From: Crocodylus rhombifer
Taxonomy: Eukaryota; Chordata; Crocodylia; Crocodylidae
Length of the DNA stretch: 64,000 nucleotides
NCBI GenBank assembly: GCA_038503035.1
Contig: JAVSML010001079.1
Location: forward strand, 278,629-342,628
Reading direction: 5' to 3'
The notes beneath the pieces are model-generated. The model was not told the DNA's origin, made no database searches, and saw only the letters and a list, made by a program, of their open reading frames with translations. Both the position numbers and the translations under genes were made by a program. Shown piece by piece: positions 53,720 through 64,000 of the stretch. Positions within the stretch are counted from its first letter, which is position 1. Each line of letters opens with the position of its first letter.

Positions 53720-54890
53720 GGGAAGAGAAATAGGGGTGGACTAGGCTGCTGTGCTGGTTCTGGTGCTGCTGCTTGTTGTTTCTGTCATGAAGATGGTAGT
53801 GGGGGGTGGTTTTGGCTGGTGCACATGGAAGGGATGCAGTTTTGGGCACAGGCAGTGGCATTGCTCCCCTCTCTTTGCTGCTTGTAGCAGCTTCATCCCT
53901 TTTAGCTGGAGGAAAGAAGCTGCATCTCAGTTTGGTGGTTGGTGGGGGAACTTACAGCTCTCCCTCTACCCCCTAATCCACCCTTCCCTGAAGGCTGGCC
54001 AGTGTGGCCACCTGCCTTTCCACCAAGCATCATGATGTGTTTCATGCTTTCCTTTTCTATAAATATATAAATGTATTTGTGTTCCTATATAAATAAAAAA
54101 ATGTTGGTGTCTGGTGCAAAAAGGAAATGTTAAATGGCAAGTATATGGCTTAGCCTCTGTATAAATTCAAAAGGGTAGGGGCAAGAGTGTTGGCAGTAGT
54201 AGTAGGGGTATGTGTGATGCAAATAAGAAATGTGAAATGAAACAGCAAGTTTATGACATCACCACCCCTGTGTAAATTCAAAACTTTGGGTGCAAAAGTG
54301 TAGGTAGGTGTGTGGTGCAAATCAGAAATGTATAAAAAAGCAAATAGAAATATGGCTTTGTCCCTATATAAATTCTATAATGTATGCTGCAAAGCTTTAA
54401 ATGTACAGAAATAAAATATAAATGTATTTTGCTTCCCATATAAATTAAATCTTACAGTAATCCTATCCAGTATAATTATAGAATTCAAAAGAATGAATCA
54501 ATGAATATAATAAAATAAAAGAGCCTCAAAGAAAAAGGTATGCTGAATCTGAAATCCCTCTTGTTAGCAAGTAGGGAAACCTTTAAAATATCAGTGCTGC
54601 TAGCTGTTGTTGTCTGATGCTGAGCTGCTTGAACTTACAGCTCACTAACTGACACCAAGGCAGAAAGCAAGGCAGTTCAAACAATGCTGCCTTTTATGCA
54701 GTTTTTCCATCCCTCCCCCAGAGCACTGGGATTGGAAGGGACCTCAGGGAAGGATATTAGTCACTGGCCAGCTACACAGTCAATAATGAAAGCACTCCTT
54801 GCCCTACTTCCCCTCTTCTTCCCCACCCTCTCCTTACTTTACTTTCTGTTTCCCTAGTGCAGGCAAGCCCAGCTTGAGCTTTGAAACTCG
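53720..54890. other. hAT 5' noncoding region
   Basis: This is the upstream part of the transposon on the minus strand. It is AT-rich, with repeated TATAAA/TATAAAT and TAAATTCA-like words at about 54050-54480 in a loose ~90-bp periodicity (GTGCAAA...GAAATGT...ATGGC). It may hold the promoter. I see no coding frame. Confidence 0.5.
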
Positions 54891-55046
54891 AAATGTTTCA
54901 AAAATTTCAAAACATTTTGTCTTGCCTTGTTTAGTTTCAAGGCTGTTTCGAAGCTCTATGTTTCATTTTGATTTCACTGTTTTGAGGTCAAAACGAGTCA
55001 AAACAGCTTTGAAATGAAACTGGCAGTGAAATTTCGCACAGCCCTA

Positions 55047-55054
55047 CTAGCAAG
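55047..55054. repeat. hAT target-site duplication, right
   Basis: CTAGCAAG, an exact match to 48811-48818. Confidence 0.95.
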
Positions 55055-57401
55055 CATTTTTCCTTTCAGTTCCACATATTGCACGGGTTCTGAGAAAAAA
55101 GGAATGCGTCGTCTTGCAGCTTGTAGAAACTATAAAGGAGGATATCAGTTTAGTCCACAAGCAAACATCACAACTGATCCTGGATAACAGTACCCAGGGT
55201 TAACCACATCATGGAAAGTTCCATAATGGTATGGCTCATACAAGTAATTACTGAAAAATCAGAATTACTTATGCATTAAGTAATTCAGTGATGAGGATAC
55301 ATAGCTTGAGGGCAGATTGAGATGTGGTCCTTGATATATGTATCTGAGGCCCAGCATGAAAGAGAGACACCCAGGTACCTTTGGCACAAATACGTGCTTG
55401 ATTTTCTTTTGAAGAACATAGAATCATTGCATAGACATGGTCTTTGGAGCCCTTTCTTTCCAGATACTACTTAAGCTTAATGAATAAATAAGTACAAAAT
55501 TAAAGGCTCATTAGCTACTTCAAAAAGTCCCCATCATTTATTAAACCTTTCAAAGGAAACCAGGAAAAGGGAGAATTGCCCATTAGAAGGCTAAACAAAT
55601 TCACAGATCTGAATGTCAAATCAAATTGAGCAAAGTTAATGAACTTGGTGAGTATTAGAAAGTGGAATTCTGTGTCAACAGAGACCATGTTTACCTATTT
55701 GGGTTTCCTCTGCTAGCTTGAGAGGCACTAGAAACTGTGATGGATTTAATTTGTGCCAGCTGTAATCCTCACAGCTAACTTTTATGAGAGAAATCCCTTT
55801 CTGTTTCCTGAAACCACTTTTCTTGTGTTCTTGTATAGTTTGTAACTGAGGATCCTCCTTCTACTGGAGTCTTGGTGCATGGTGATCTCTCTGATACTGT
55901 TGTGCTGGTGCCAGATTCTCACTAATCAAGGAATCTCCCTGAAATTGCTAACATGAGGTGTCCATTGACTTCAGTGGACTTTGGATCAGGGTACCAGTTC
56001 TGGACTGTTTCGGATTATAGATCACTCTAAAAATGATGCTCTGAAATTTAACTATCTATAGCTGAGAGTTAATTCCCTTGAATGAATACTTTCCAATGCC
56101 TGAAGCTGCATTTCCTATGATGGACTGTTAACCAGTGAAAGCCAACTTCCTGAATTCATCCTTCTTTCTCCCCTTTCTAAAACTAACCCATTCATGTATT
56201 ATGCCAGCTGATAGAACAAGTGTACGCTTTTCTGCTCATAAAACAGTTACTGCTAATTACTAATTATTGGAAATAAGCTTCCTACTATATATATGGAAGT
56301 ATTATGCTGATTGGGAGTTCACAGAGATCATCAGTTTTGGAAGTGACATTATTCACTTGCACTTGCATATGAAAGACCACAGATTTTTTAACACACATGA
56401 GCCAAAACTGTTTGAAAAGGAGGTCCAAAATTGTCAGATAATAATAAACATACAAACTCCTTCATATTTTTGTCTATAATGCTACTGATTATAAACTTAA
56501 ATTCAAGTATTTGCATATGCAAGTCACCACTGATGTATCTTATGGATATTTGCATACAAAAAACACTTGCATTGTGTAGACAGACACCATAATTTTATGC
56601 TCTTTCATTGCAGACTTGCACATTTATGCACTCGTTCATGCAGAAGGAACTCAGCCCCCCTTGATTTAGGAAACTCACTTCACAATCTTTGCATAAGCCC
56701 TGCATGGCAGAAGTAGAGGGGAAAGCAAGTCAAGGGAATAATTTCCCATATTGAAAAGGCATAATGGGGAAAATAAAGAGTATACCTACACAGCAAAATG
56801 GAGGTGTGATTGTACCATGTACTATTATATCTGTGTTGTCTTAACCTGGGTAGCACAAGTACAAATAGAGTAGAAGATGCAGTGGTCCAGGCTTTAGCAT
56901 ACACTAACAACCAGAGTGCACACACTCTCCAGAGAGCCTGAGTATGTACTGTGGTAGCTAGTGTGTTCTGAAGTCTGTGGAAGTTGCATCATTACTGTTG
57001 CTCCCATGTTAGCAAGATCAAGCTAGCACAAGTATGCTAGTACATGCTATGATCACACCTTGATTTTGCTGGGTAGATACATCCTAATAAATAGAAACTG
57101 TGGGTAATATTTATTTCCATCCTCTCTTCTGTAGGATGCCATTATTTCTAGAGATGGAGGAACAGATGAAGATTGAATAAGATCTCACCCAAATGGTCCC
57201 CCAAGTTTTGAATGGATCATGCATTAAACCTTTTTTGATATACAAAAGATTTTCATAGTTGTGCACTTGTGATTTGCCCATCTTCCTCTGGAAGTGGGAT
57301 TCACTGGATACTGTAAGACAGTTCTGATATTTTATTTAGTTGAGCTGTGAGTTAGGAGTACTAGAATTTTTTATGAAAGAACCTATTTTTTATGAAAGAA
57401 C
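55055..57401. other. No recognised gene
   Basis: AT-rich. About 55960-55995 (TCCATTGACTTCAGTGGAC) is a common amniote repeat word. No ORF has family motifs. Confidence 0.5.
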
Positions 57402-58061
57402 ATGGCAGCATGGAAGCAGAAAGGGATCTCAGAGTCCTAGTGGACTCCAAGATGAACATGAGTCACTGGTGTGATGAAGTCATCAGCAAAGCTAACTGCA
57501 CTTTATCATGCATCAGCAGATGCATGACAAACAGAACCAAGGAGGTGATACTTCCCCTCTATCGGGCACCGGTCAGATTGCAGTTGGAATACTGCATCCA
57601 GTTTTGGGCACCACACTTTAAGAGGGATGTGGATAACCTGGAGAGGATCCAGAGAAGGGCCACTCATATGGTAAAGGGCTTGCAGGCCAAGCCCTATGCA
57701 GAGAGACTAGGGCACCTGGACCTCTTCAGTCCCTGCAAGAGAAGGGTGAGAGGCAACCTTGTGGCTGACTATAAATTCATCATGGGGGCGCAGCAGGGAA
57801 TTGGTGAGGCTCTACTCACCAAGGCATCCCTGGGATGAAAGAAATAATGGCCATAAGTTAGCAGAGAGCAGATTTAGATTGGACATTAGGAAGAACTTCT
57901 TCACAGTTAGAGTGGACAAAATCTGGAATGGGCTCCCAAGGGAGGTGCTGCTCTCCCCTACTGTGGGGGTCTTCAAGAGGAGGATAGGCATCTGGCTGGG
58001 GTCATTTGAACCCGGCACTCTTTCCTGCCTATGTAGGGGGTTGGACTCGATGATCTATTGA
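57402..58061 (+). pseudogene. CR1 ORF2 C-terminal fragment
   Basis: The first block (57392-57838) carries AERDLRVLVDSKMNMSHWCD, KEVILPLYRAPVRLQLEYCI, FWAPHFKRDVDNLERIQRRA and HLDLFSPCKRRVRGNLVADY. A frameshift near 57830 moves the reading to the next frame, with NGHKLAESRFRLDIRKNFFT, VDKIWNGLPREVL and GVFKRRIGIWLGS to 58061. This is the part after RT motif C. It is closely similar to the C-terminus at 18944-19537. The first ~4 codons of the open frame are flanking DNA. No catalytic residues are included. Confidence 0.88.
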
Positions 58062-58100
58062 GGTCCCTTCTGACCCTAACTTCTATGAATCTATGAATCT
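57402..58100 (+). mobile_element. CR1 LINE, 5'-truncated 3' end
   Basis: It starts inside ORF2, runs through the CR1 3' UTR (GGTTGGACTCGATGATCTAT, GAGGTCCCTTCTGACC) and ends in TCTATGAATCTATGAATCTG. The tail type matches the younger CR1 at 19547. No duplication is obvious. Confidence 0.9.
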
Positions 58101-59893
58101 GTTCTTTTGAGATTTCTTGCCATTCACTGCAGACCTAAGTTTGGCCTCATGAAACCTGATGAATTCTTATCCATACTGAGTCAAACCTCTGTAGTTTTTA
58201 AGGTATATTCACCAATAATTAAATGGATTTTCATTGAGACAATGGACTTTTATTTAAAAATGGGCCAACATTTTTGAAAGCATTAAATAACCTGAAAATG
58301 AAACAAAATATTTTGTCAAGATTCAACGAAGCATTTTGGATTGACACAATATGAAATGCTTCAGTTTTTCCTGTTTCATTGACTCTTCTCTGAAATTCTT
58401 TTTAGGTTTAACTTGAATAGAGTCTGCCCTTCCTGCTCCCCCCATCCAATTTTCAGTTCAGCCAATACATTGAAAAAGCCATTATTCATTCAATGCTAGT
58501 TCATGCCTACAGCTTTACAAAATTTCCACTTGAAAGCATCTCTGATTCACTTAGAAAGGTGGGGCCTTGATCACTTGGAACTGGTAACCAGCTTCTTTAA
58601 AAACGGGATCCAAGGCTCATTTTAAATTTTGGATTCAAGCTTGATTCACCTAAAATTTCAGCTTGAAATCTAATGAAATACAAAAATACAGTGGAAATAG
58701 TTAACAAAATGCAAAAGTTCACCACAAATATGAACTTCAAGCTAGTCATTGATCTGCTTTTTCCTTACTTTTTCCTGAAAGAGCCAGCCATTTCCCCACA
58801 TAGCTTTTCAGGGAAATAGTGAGGAGAAAACAGATCGATGACTGGTTTGTTCCAATCAGAAAGAGCCAACATACCCTGTAGAAAAAAATCTAACAATCAG
58901 CAAATTTCCCAGAATTCATTCCTGTGGGATACAAAGATCTCAGATGGTATTTAATTTCCCAGTGATGGTCAGCAGTGAAAAATATTTGAAGATGAAGTCT
59001 CCCCTGGTGTGGGATGGTAAACAGGATTTCAGTGGTCTGCTACTGCACTTCAAATAAAGTAAGAAATATGCTGCAAATTATTTGCTCTGCTTATGAGCCA
59101 TAGAGCCTGGAGTAGTCTTTTCAGGTAAGCCAGTCAGACTGAACATGTTTCTGTGTTATACTTCATGGCAGACATCCCAGAGCAGTACAAGCAATTAGAC
59201 ATATCCTAAGTCCAGCAAATATATCTCGAGCTTTTCACTTAAGAAAAAAAAAAAAAAGAAGCAACCCACCCACTCCCAACCTGTAAATTATATTAGAGGC
59301 CAGTTAGTCACAACCCTTAGATACTGTGTGCCTCATAACTAATGAGTTTTGCTCTGATATTATTAGAATCACTATCTAGACTGGTATTAGTGAAACTGAG
59401 GATGACAAACTAGAGCACATGGACACACACCTAGACCACTAGATTCAACACATGCTGTGGATGAGCTACCAAATAATACTACTAGCTCCTACACAACACT
59501 TTCATTAGCAGCTTCAAAGCCCTTTGCAAAGTGAATTGTTATGAAAGCTGGCTGGAACATTTTTTATCAAAATAGTTTTCTGTCAGAAAATGATGTTTCA
59601 GTGAAACTGATGTCATATTATTCACTACTCCCACTGACATGTCAGGAAATAATGTAAAAATAATAAACATAATATAAAATATTTAAAAAGTTTTGAAATG
59701 TCAAGGCTGATTTTAAAGGAAAATTCAAAAGTTTTTCTAAAATGAAAGTTTTAAAATGGAACCGTGTTTGAGTTTCTATTTCAGGGGAAAGTATGAAAAA
59801 CTCTATAGTTTTGTTTCAATCCAGAAGAAAAGAAATGTCAAGATGTTAAAAATTTCCCCAAAATGGACATTCCAACTAGATTTAATCAGTCTT
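58101..59893. other. No recognised gene
   Basis: AT-rich. TTTTGAAA/AAAATTTC-rich stretches at 58230-58400 and 59550-59720 resemble worn reptilian MITE sequence without clear ends. A poly-A patch lies at 59244-59256. Confidence 0.45.
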
Positions 59894-59990
59894 TCCATTT
59901 TGCAGATGAGGAAACTGAAGCACAGAGTAGTGAAGTGAGCTCCTGAAGGCATCTAGCAGGATACTCAAACCTCTAGGAAGAGAACTGAGG
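59894..59990 (+). repeat. MIR-type SINE fragment
   Basis: TTTTGCAGATGAGGAAACTG followed by AAGCACAGAGTAGTGAAGTG is a recognisable MIR core, then fades. Confidence 0.75.
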
Positions 59991-61497
59991 TCTCGTCTAT
60001 GTTCCTGGTTTTCTCTGTTAGGCCACTTGATTCTCCCTACCCAGTCCTCCTTCCATATACTTGTCCTCCTTTGACATGAGTACATCATTGGCTCAAAGTG
60101 ATGGACCTTGTACAAGTACACAGGATGTCAGTTGGTGAATATTCCCTTTCATGTTCCTAGTTATATTCAGCAATAGCAAAGGAGTATTGGTACCTATTCA
60201 GAAAACAGCCTAAGCTTGAAATAACACGCTCCTCTGTATGCTGAGGTTATACATTTGTAACATACATGGGCTTGTTACACATTCAATTTCCTGTGGCAGA
60301 AACCAATTCCTTCTTAAATGCTGCTACATATGCAGGAAGAGATAGCTTTATTTATTTTTAAATATACTTGTTAATCAACTGGAGCAACCAGTTGCACAAT
60401 ACTTTCAAACCAACTAGATTAAAGTGATTACTGGATTATTAAATGGATTAAGTACATCTGATAACTGGTTGCCAGCCAGGAGGACTAAATGCCTGATCAG
60501 CCTGGAAAATAAGACCATGCCAGCTACTTATGTTTGTGGATCATCTTGAACTTGTTTGTAACTTCTACTTGTTTTCAGTCAAGTTTCCATAGCAATGAGA
60601 GTAATTGACATTAATTACCTTATTTTTTCTGTGGTTATTTTGTGCTAATTTCGTTTTAGAATAGCCTTGAATTATAATCTGAGATCATAAAACAAACTTT
60701 AGTCTTATTCTCCTAGTATAGTTTTGCTTACATAGTTTTATTGAGATTTGTAGATACATGGGGAAGTATATACAAACATACGTATACACACATACACGGG
60801 TATATGTTTTATATGCATATATTATTGCATACATAGCAAGCAATCATTATTGTTTAAAATTTGGATTATAGTAGCACACTATTACCAACGTGCGTGGCAC
60901 ATTCCACAGTGCAGTGAGATGTAGTTTCTTTCTTTCAGAGTTCACAATGTATTGCTTTCTTATTATTTCTGTTGCAGTAGTATCTGAAAATCCCAAATCA
61001 GGGAAAGGCTAGTAGTCCCTGTAGAAACATCACAGTTTAGGTACCTTAGGTCATCCTTTGTCCTGACCTACAGTGATTAAGGGCCAAGGCGGCAATAGAA
61101 CCCCAATCTCTTATGTCCTTAGGAAGTGTTCCTGCCACTAGGTTATTATATAAAGGGCACACAGATACCACCGCTGACTGTGTACTGAGAAGAGAATGGC
61201 TGGGATGTCATTTTGTGGGGTACTGGATCCCTTTGGTATATGTTAGCGATGCTCTGAGTATGCCTAGATATCACTCCAGCTACTCTCTGGACCTCAGCTG
61301 GGTGTTTGCAAGGGCTGAGCATAGAGCCATGCTGAACATGGACAGAAACAGGACATTAAGTGCCTAGGAAAGCAAGTCAAACAGGGAGACACCAGTGATT
61401 GCAAGTTCAGGCATCAGTAACTGCAAGATTTTTGGATTGAAATTTTGTATTTAAGCACTAATCCCTTTTCATGGATCTATTCTTAAGTCAGTCAGCT
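59991..61497. other. No recognised gene
   Basis: AT-rich, with a TA/CA-rich low-complexity stretch at 60765-60825. About 61020-61145 may be an old SINE scrap. No gene is supported. Confidence 0.45.
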
Positions 61498-61628
61498 CCA
61501 GATTCACAAAGGAATTTGGACACCAATATTCTACTTAGGTGCCCCACTTGTCATTGCTTTCAATGGTGCAGGACAAACCTGTAGGTATGTAAATATGAGT
61601 TATGCCCCTAAATATTTTGTGAATCTGG
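61498..61628. repeat. Short inverted-repeat element, 131 bp
   Basis: CCAGATTCACAAA (61498-61510) and its exact reverse complement (61616-61628) enclose TTAGGTGCCCC and TTCAATGG words typical of a common reptile repeat. No duplication is clear. Confidence 0.6.
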
Positions 61629-62149
61629 CCTTTAAAAACCAGGTCCTCAACAGTGTTTAGGGGAATAACTCCCATGAAAATCAGTGAGCCTGAGGCACTT
61701 CAAAAAGATTCGTTACCCTTAGATAAACATCCTTATATGCTATAAACTCATCACTGTACATTAGGACAAAAAGGAGAGGAGATAAATCTATAACTCATAT
61801 TTCCTAATCATTATCACAGCCAAAATGTGGGATGATAATCTTGACTAATAGGAATGTAGGGTTTGTGGCACTCAGCGGTGGATGCTTTAAAGTCTCACTA
61901 ATGTCACTGAATGTCAGAGTCACAGCTTTGCTCCCTATAGGGCTTTATTAAAAATATGTTTTTCATTTAGAAGTGTAAATTTTTTCTAGTGAGAACCCCC
62001 AAATATGAAGTTTATGTCTTTCTGGTGTAGTGAATATGGATTGTATAATGGCTGCACAACACAGTTGCTAGCAGATGGGAGAAAATCCTAATTTATCCTT
62101 AACGTCAAAAATTAAATTTTTACATAATCATGGAAACTTAATAGCTCTT
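61629..62149. other. No recognised gene
   Basis: AT-rich, with nothing recognised. Base composition changes sharply at about 62150. Confidence 0.45.
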
Positions 62150-62684
62150 GTGATCATCCATGATGATCAGCTCCTGCCTCAGGCCTATAAAAGCCTGCAG
62201 GCACCTTGAGTCCTAGGGCACACCAGCAAAGAGCCTGAGGGTAGTGCAGGCCCCTTTGTCCCTTGGATAGGCTGAAGGCTAGTTGCCTTAGCCTGCCTGC
62301 ACCCCAGCACTGCTGCCTGGCACCACAGTGCCATGTGCCTGCCAGGCCCATGCTGTTCAGGCCAGCAGACTCCAGCCAGGCCTGCCAGCACCCAGGCCCA
62401 GCTGCAGGCAGCTTGTGGCTGCCAGGGACAGCTCCACTTGCCCTCAGCCCACCCCTAACAGCCTGCCCTGAGCTGCAGGTGTGGAGCATTGCCTCTGCAT
62501 GGCTGCCAGTCCCATGCTGGGCCCCTGTTGCAGCATTGCAGACAGCTGTCCAGGCTCATCAGCACAGGGACAGAATGGCATCCTCTTAGTGGAGGCCCAG
62601 ACTGCTGGTGCAAGGGACACAATGGCATCATCCTTGCCCACGGCCATGAACACACCCATCCCCACAACCTGAGGCCCCAACAGG

Positions 62685-63188
62685 TTGCAGGAGACTGGCA
62701 ACCTCATGGCACTGTGGAGCAAGGCGGAGGTGCTGTGCCAGTTCAAGTGGGGCAGGCGCTCCAATGCCTGTGTCTGTGAGGTGCTATCAGGCTGGATACA
62801 GGAGCTTGGGAACAACCAGTTGGCATGGTGGTGGTGGTGTCACACAAAGATCAATGCACAGTGGGTTGCCATCACCGACCACAATCTTTGGTTTGGAAAT
62901 GCCAGTAAATCCAGGCCATTTATGTGGCAACTGACAAACTTCCTTTTGCCCTGGGATCCAGGCCACAGCCATACTGTCTGTAGTAGCATGGGTAGCCTGC
63001 CCAAGCCCCCACCCTTCTCTTTGGGCATCAAGCAGCCCATTCCACTGAGCTCCCCAGCTGCACCCTCCATCAGCAGTTCAGGGAGCCCAGGCCAGTGCCT
63101 GCTGCACCAGATCCCCAGCTGCAGGTCCTGTCACAAGGTGCATCTAGCCATAACACCACTGGCCATTAGCAGCACCAGCTTCTTCTAG
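62685..63188 (+). pseudogene. Second Myb/SANT-like ORF relic
   Basis: The 167-codon frame reads LMALWSKAEVLCQFKW, RRSNACVCEVLSGWIQELG, then CHTKINAQWVAITDHN and SRPFMWQLTNFLL. The pattern W..aEv, R.N...ceviS..iqElG, C.tKIn..w....DhN, PF..qL fits the Myb/SANT-like domain of ZSCAN/MSANTD and Harbinger ORFs, which bind DNA. The run WWWW where the family has R-x-x-x-Q suggests CpG/Arg decay (CGG to TGG). The C-terminal half is Ser/Pro-rich. The start codon is only the first Met in frame, and upstream codons from 62620 could belong. Function in this copy is doubtful. Confidence 0.45.
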
Positions 63189-63700
63189 AGGGGGACCCCA
63201 GCTGAGTGCCCACCCACCATGCCCTGCTGTGTAAGGACATCACCCAGAGCTGCACACTATTGCCAACTGCCATGATCATGCAGAACCACCAGCTATGACA
63301 GCCCTGGCCACATGGTAAGCCATGCTCTGTGTAGAGGGCCCTCCCCTACCCTGTCCCACCTTGCCCCACCCTGCCCCTGTTCCTGCCTCCAGCCCCCACC
63401 CAGCCCACCTGCACTTCCCTGGCCCTGCATTTCCTCCCTTAAAGTATGCAGGGAGGCGGGAGACAAACTTTATTGAGTATCCTGTGCCATTGCACCTAGG
63501 TGGGCATGGGCCTCTTACACACCAAGGAATGTGTTGATGCCAGCAGCAGAGTCCTCCTCTGCAGTGGGAGGCATGTAGCATAGCCACAGGTAGCTCTCCA
63601 GGGAGCAGTGGAGGTTGCAAGGAAGCTTGGGTTTGCCCCCCATGCCACCATAGCTCAAGGTCCTGTACCAGGTGCGAAGATGTGCCTGGGGCATCATGGC

Positions 63701-63720
63701 CAGCAGCAGCAGCAGCAGCA
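63701..63720. repeat. (CAG)7 microsatellite
   Basis: Pure CAG repeats of 20 bp at the right edge of the GC-rich block. Confidence 0.9.
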
Positions 63721-63740
63721 GGGTGTAGTGAGTCAGGCAC

Positions 63741-64000
63741 CCCTTGGTCTGTTAGAAATGCACAGTAAATGGAGTGTTGTTAGAACTGCACAGTTTGAAT
63801 CTCGTACCTGATAAGAAAAAGAACACTGCCAAGGACTTTTTCTTTCTTAGCTAGCTTTGTTACAGTTTTTTTTCTTATGCTAAATCACTCCCTCCCCCAC
63901 ACTCTTTCAGCCTCCCCCTGGTCCTTCTCATGCAGATTACAGAAGTTGGAATTCAATACGGCACAGGTAAGGAACGGGAAGGTTAGAGACAAAAAGCCCT
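63741..64000. other. No recognised gene
   Basis: AT-rich sequence to the end of the window. A short direct repeat GTTAGAA-TGCACAG occurs at 63751 and 63780. Confidence 0.4.

Larger units (their letters stand above)
48819..55046 (-). mobile_element. Full-ended hAT DNA transposon, 6.23 kb
   Basis: The ends are TAGCGCTGTGCG and, from the right, TAGGGCTGTGCG, flanked by an exact 8-bp duplication CTAGCAAG (48811-48818 and 55047-55054). That is the signature of one complete hAT insertion. The transposase relic is on the minus strand (about 53720 to 51530): a BED-type zinc finger, the DDE/RNase H core, and the hAT dimerisation end. Left of it are a foldback structure (50097-51025) and subterminal tandem repeats (49000-49790). 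Termini are AT-rich with TTTCA/TGAAA and GAAACAG words shared with the 363-bp MITE. Stops and frameshifts mean it no longer encodes an active enzyme. Confidence 0.9.
62150..63740. mobile_element. GC-rich block with Myb/SANT-like ORF, probable DNA transposon
   Basis: GC content rises sharply here and falls again after 63740. A TATA-type box (CCTATAAAAGCC, about 62184-62195) lies at the left. A Myb/SANT-like frame follows at 62685 on the plus strand. A minus-strand AATAAA occurs near 63468. Harbinger-type transposons carry a Myb-like gene and a transposase gene, so this may be a decayed member whose transposase is lost or unrecognisable. No terminal repeats are seen. Confidence 0.4.

Noticed and set aside
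63276..63740. 154-codon minus-strand ORF as a Harbinger transposase
   Set aside because: A Leu-rich start after the CAG repeat is vaguely reminiscent, but no DDE motif or conserved helix is visible.
1..64000. CRISPR arrays, operons, ribosome binding sites, bacterial terminators
   Set aside because: The sequence is vertebrate-type with SINEs and LINEs. No regular spacer-repeat array or prokaryotic gene arrangement is present.

Overview
This window looks like vertebrate nuclear DNA, most probably from a crocodilian, with a turtle or other archosauromorph as the alternative. The reasons are several CR1 LINEs with TCTATGAA-type 3' tails, MIR-type SINE fragments, abundant hAT-type DNA transposons, low CpG outside young insertions, and no bacterial-style gene packing. 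The species call is an inference from repeat types. I recognise no host protein-coding exon, tRNA, rRNA or other structural RNA gene. Every open frame longer than chance that I can interpret belongs to a decayed transposable element.

Layout from left to right. 1-480 holds a low-complexity repeat with a perfect hairpin. 2.6-6.64 kb is an old non-CR1 APE-type LINE (endonuclease, RT and zinc-knuckle-like tail, ending in (GAA)n), split by a 1.04-kb non-autonomous hAT element. 7.2-8.1 kb has a Myb/SANT-like transposon ORF relic. 10.4-10.8 kb is a 363-bp hAT MITE containing a 30-bp perfect palindrome. 11.9-12.4 kb is a CR1 3' end. 18.6-26.65 kb is a nest: an old minus-strand CR1 broken by a younger 3.3-kb CR1, a 0.77-kb promoter-like CpG-rich insert, and an 0.8-kb LTR-like unit, each with a visible target-site duplication.

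30-31.4 kb and 26.7-27.6 kb are GC-rich blocks that look like non-autonomous elements. 33.96-35.9 kb contains an LTR-like repeat split by a solo LTR (34054-34758). 37409-38104 is another solo LTR with a 6-bp duplication. 36.3 and 39.2 kb carry two copies of an unidentified 210-bp repeat. 40.6 kb has an 18-bp perfect stem-loop, followed by an ancient CR1 piece. 42.1-43.0 kb is an LTR candidate with a TATA box, a polyadenylation signal and a 74-bp tandem duplication. 45.48-46.02 kb is a small hAT element, followed by another old CR1.

The largest single unit is a complete-ended 6.23-kb hAT transposon (48819-55046). It has matching terminal inverted repeats, a perfect 8-bp duplication, a broken BED-finger/DDE transposase on the minus strand, subterminal tandem repeats and a 0.93-kb foldback structure inside it. 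It shares its terminal sequence with the hAT elements at 2.8 and 10.4 kb, so it is a plausible relative of the autonomous parent that mobilised them. 57.4-58.1 kb is a further CR1 3' end. 62.15-63.74 kb is a GC-rich block with a second Myb/SANT-like ORF relic.

The coding relics do not work together as a pathway. What the window records is layered transposition: CR1 and the other LINE as hosts, then hAT, LTR and younger CR1 insertions. Coordinates of element ends are exact where a target-site duplication is given and approximate elsewhere. Family names are from motif recognition by eye, without any database search.
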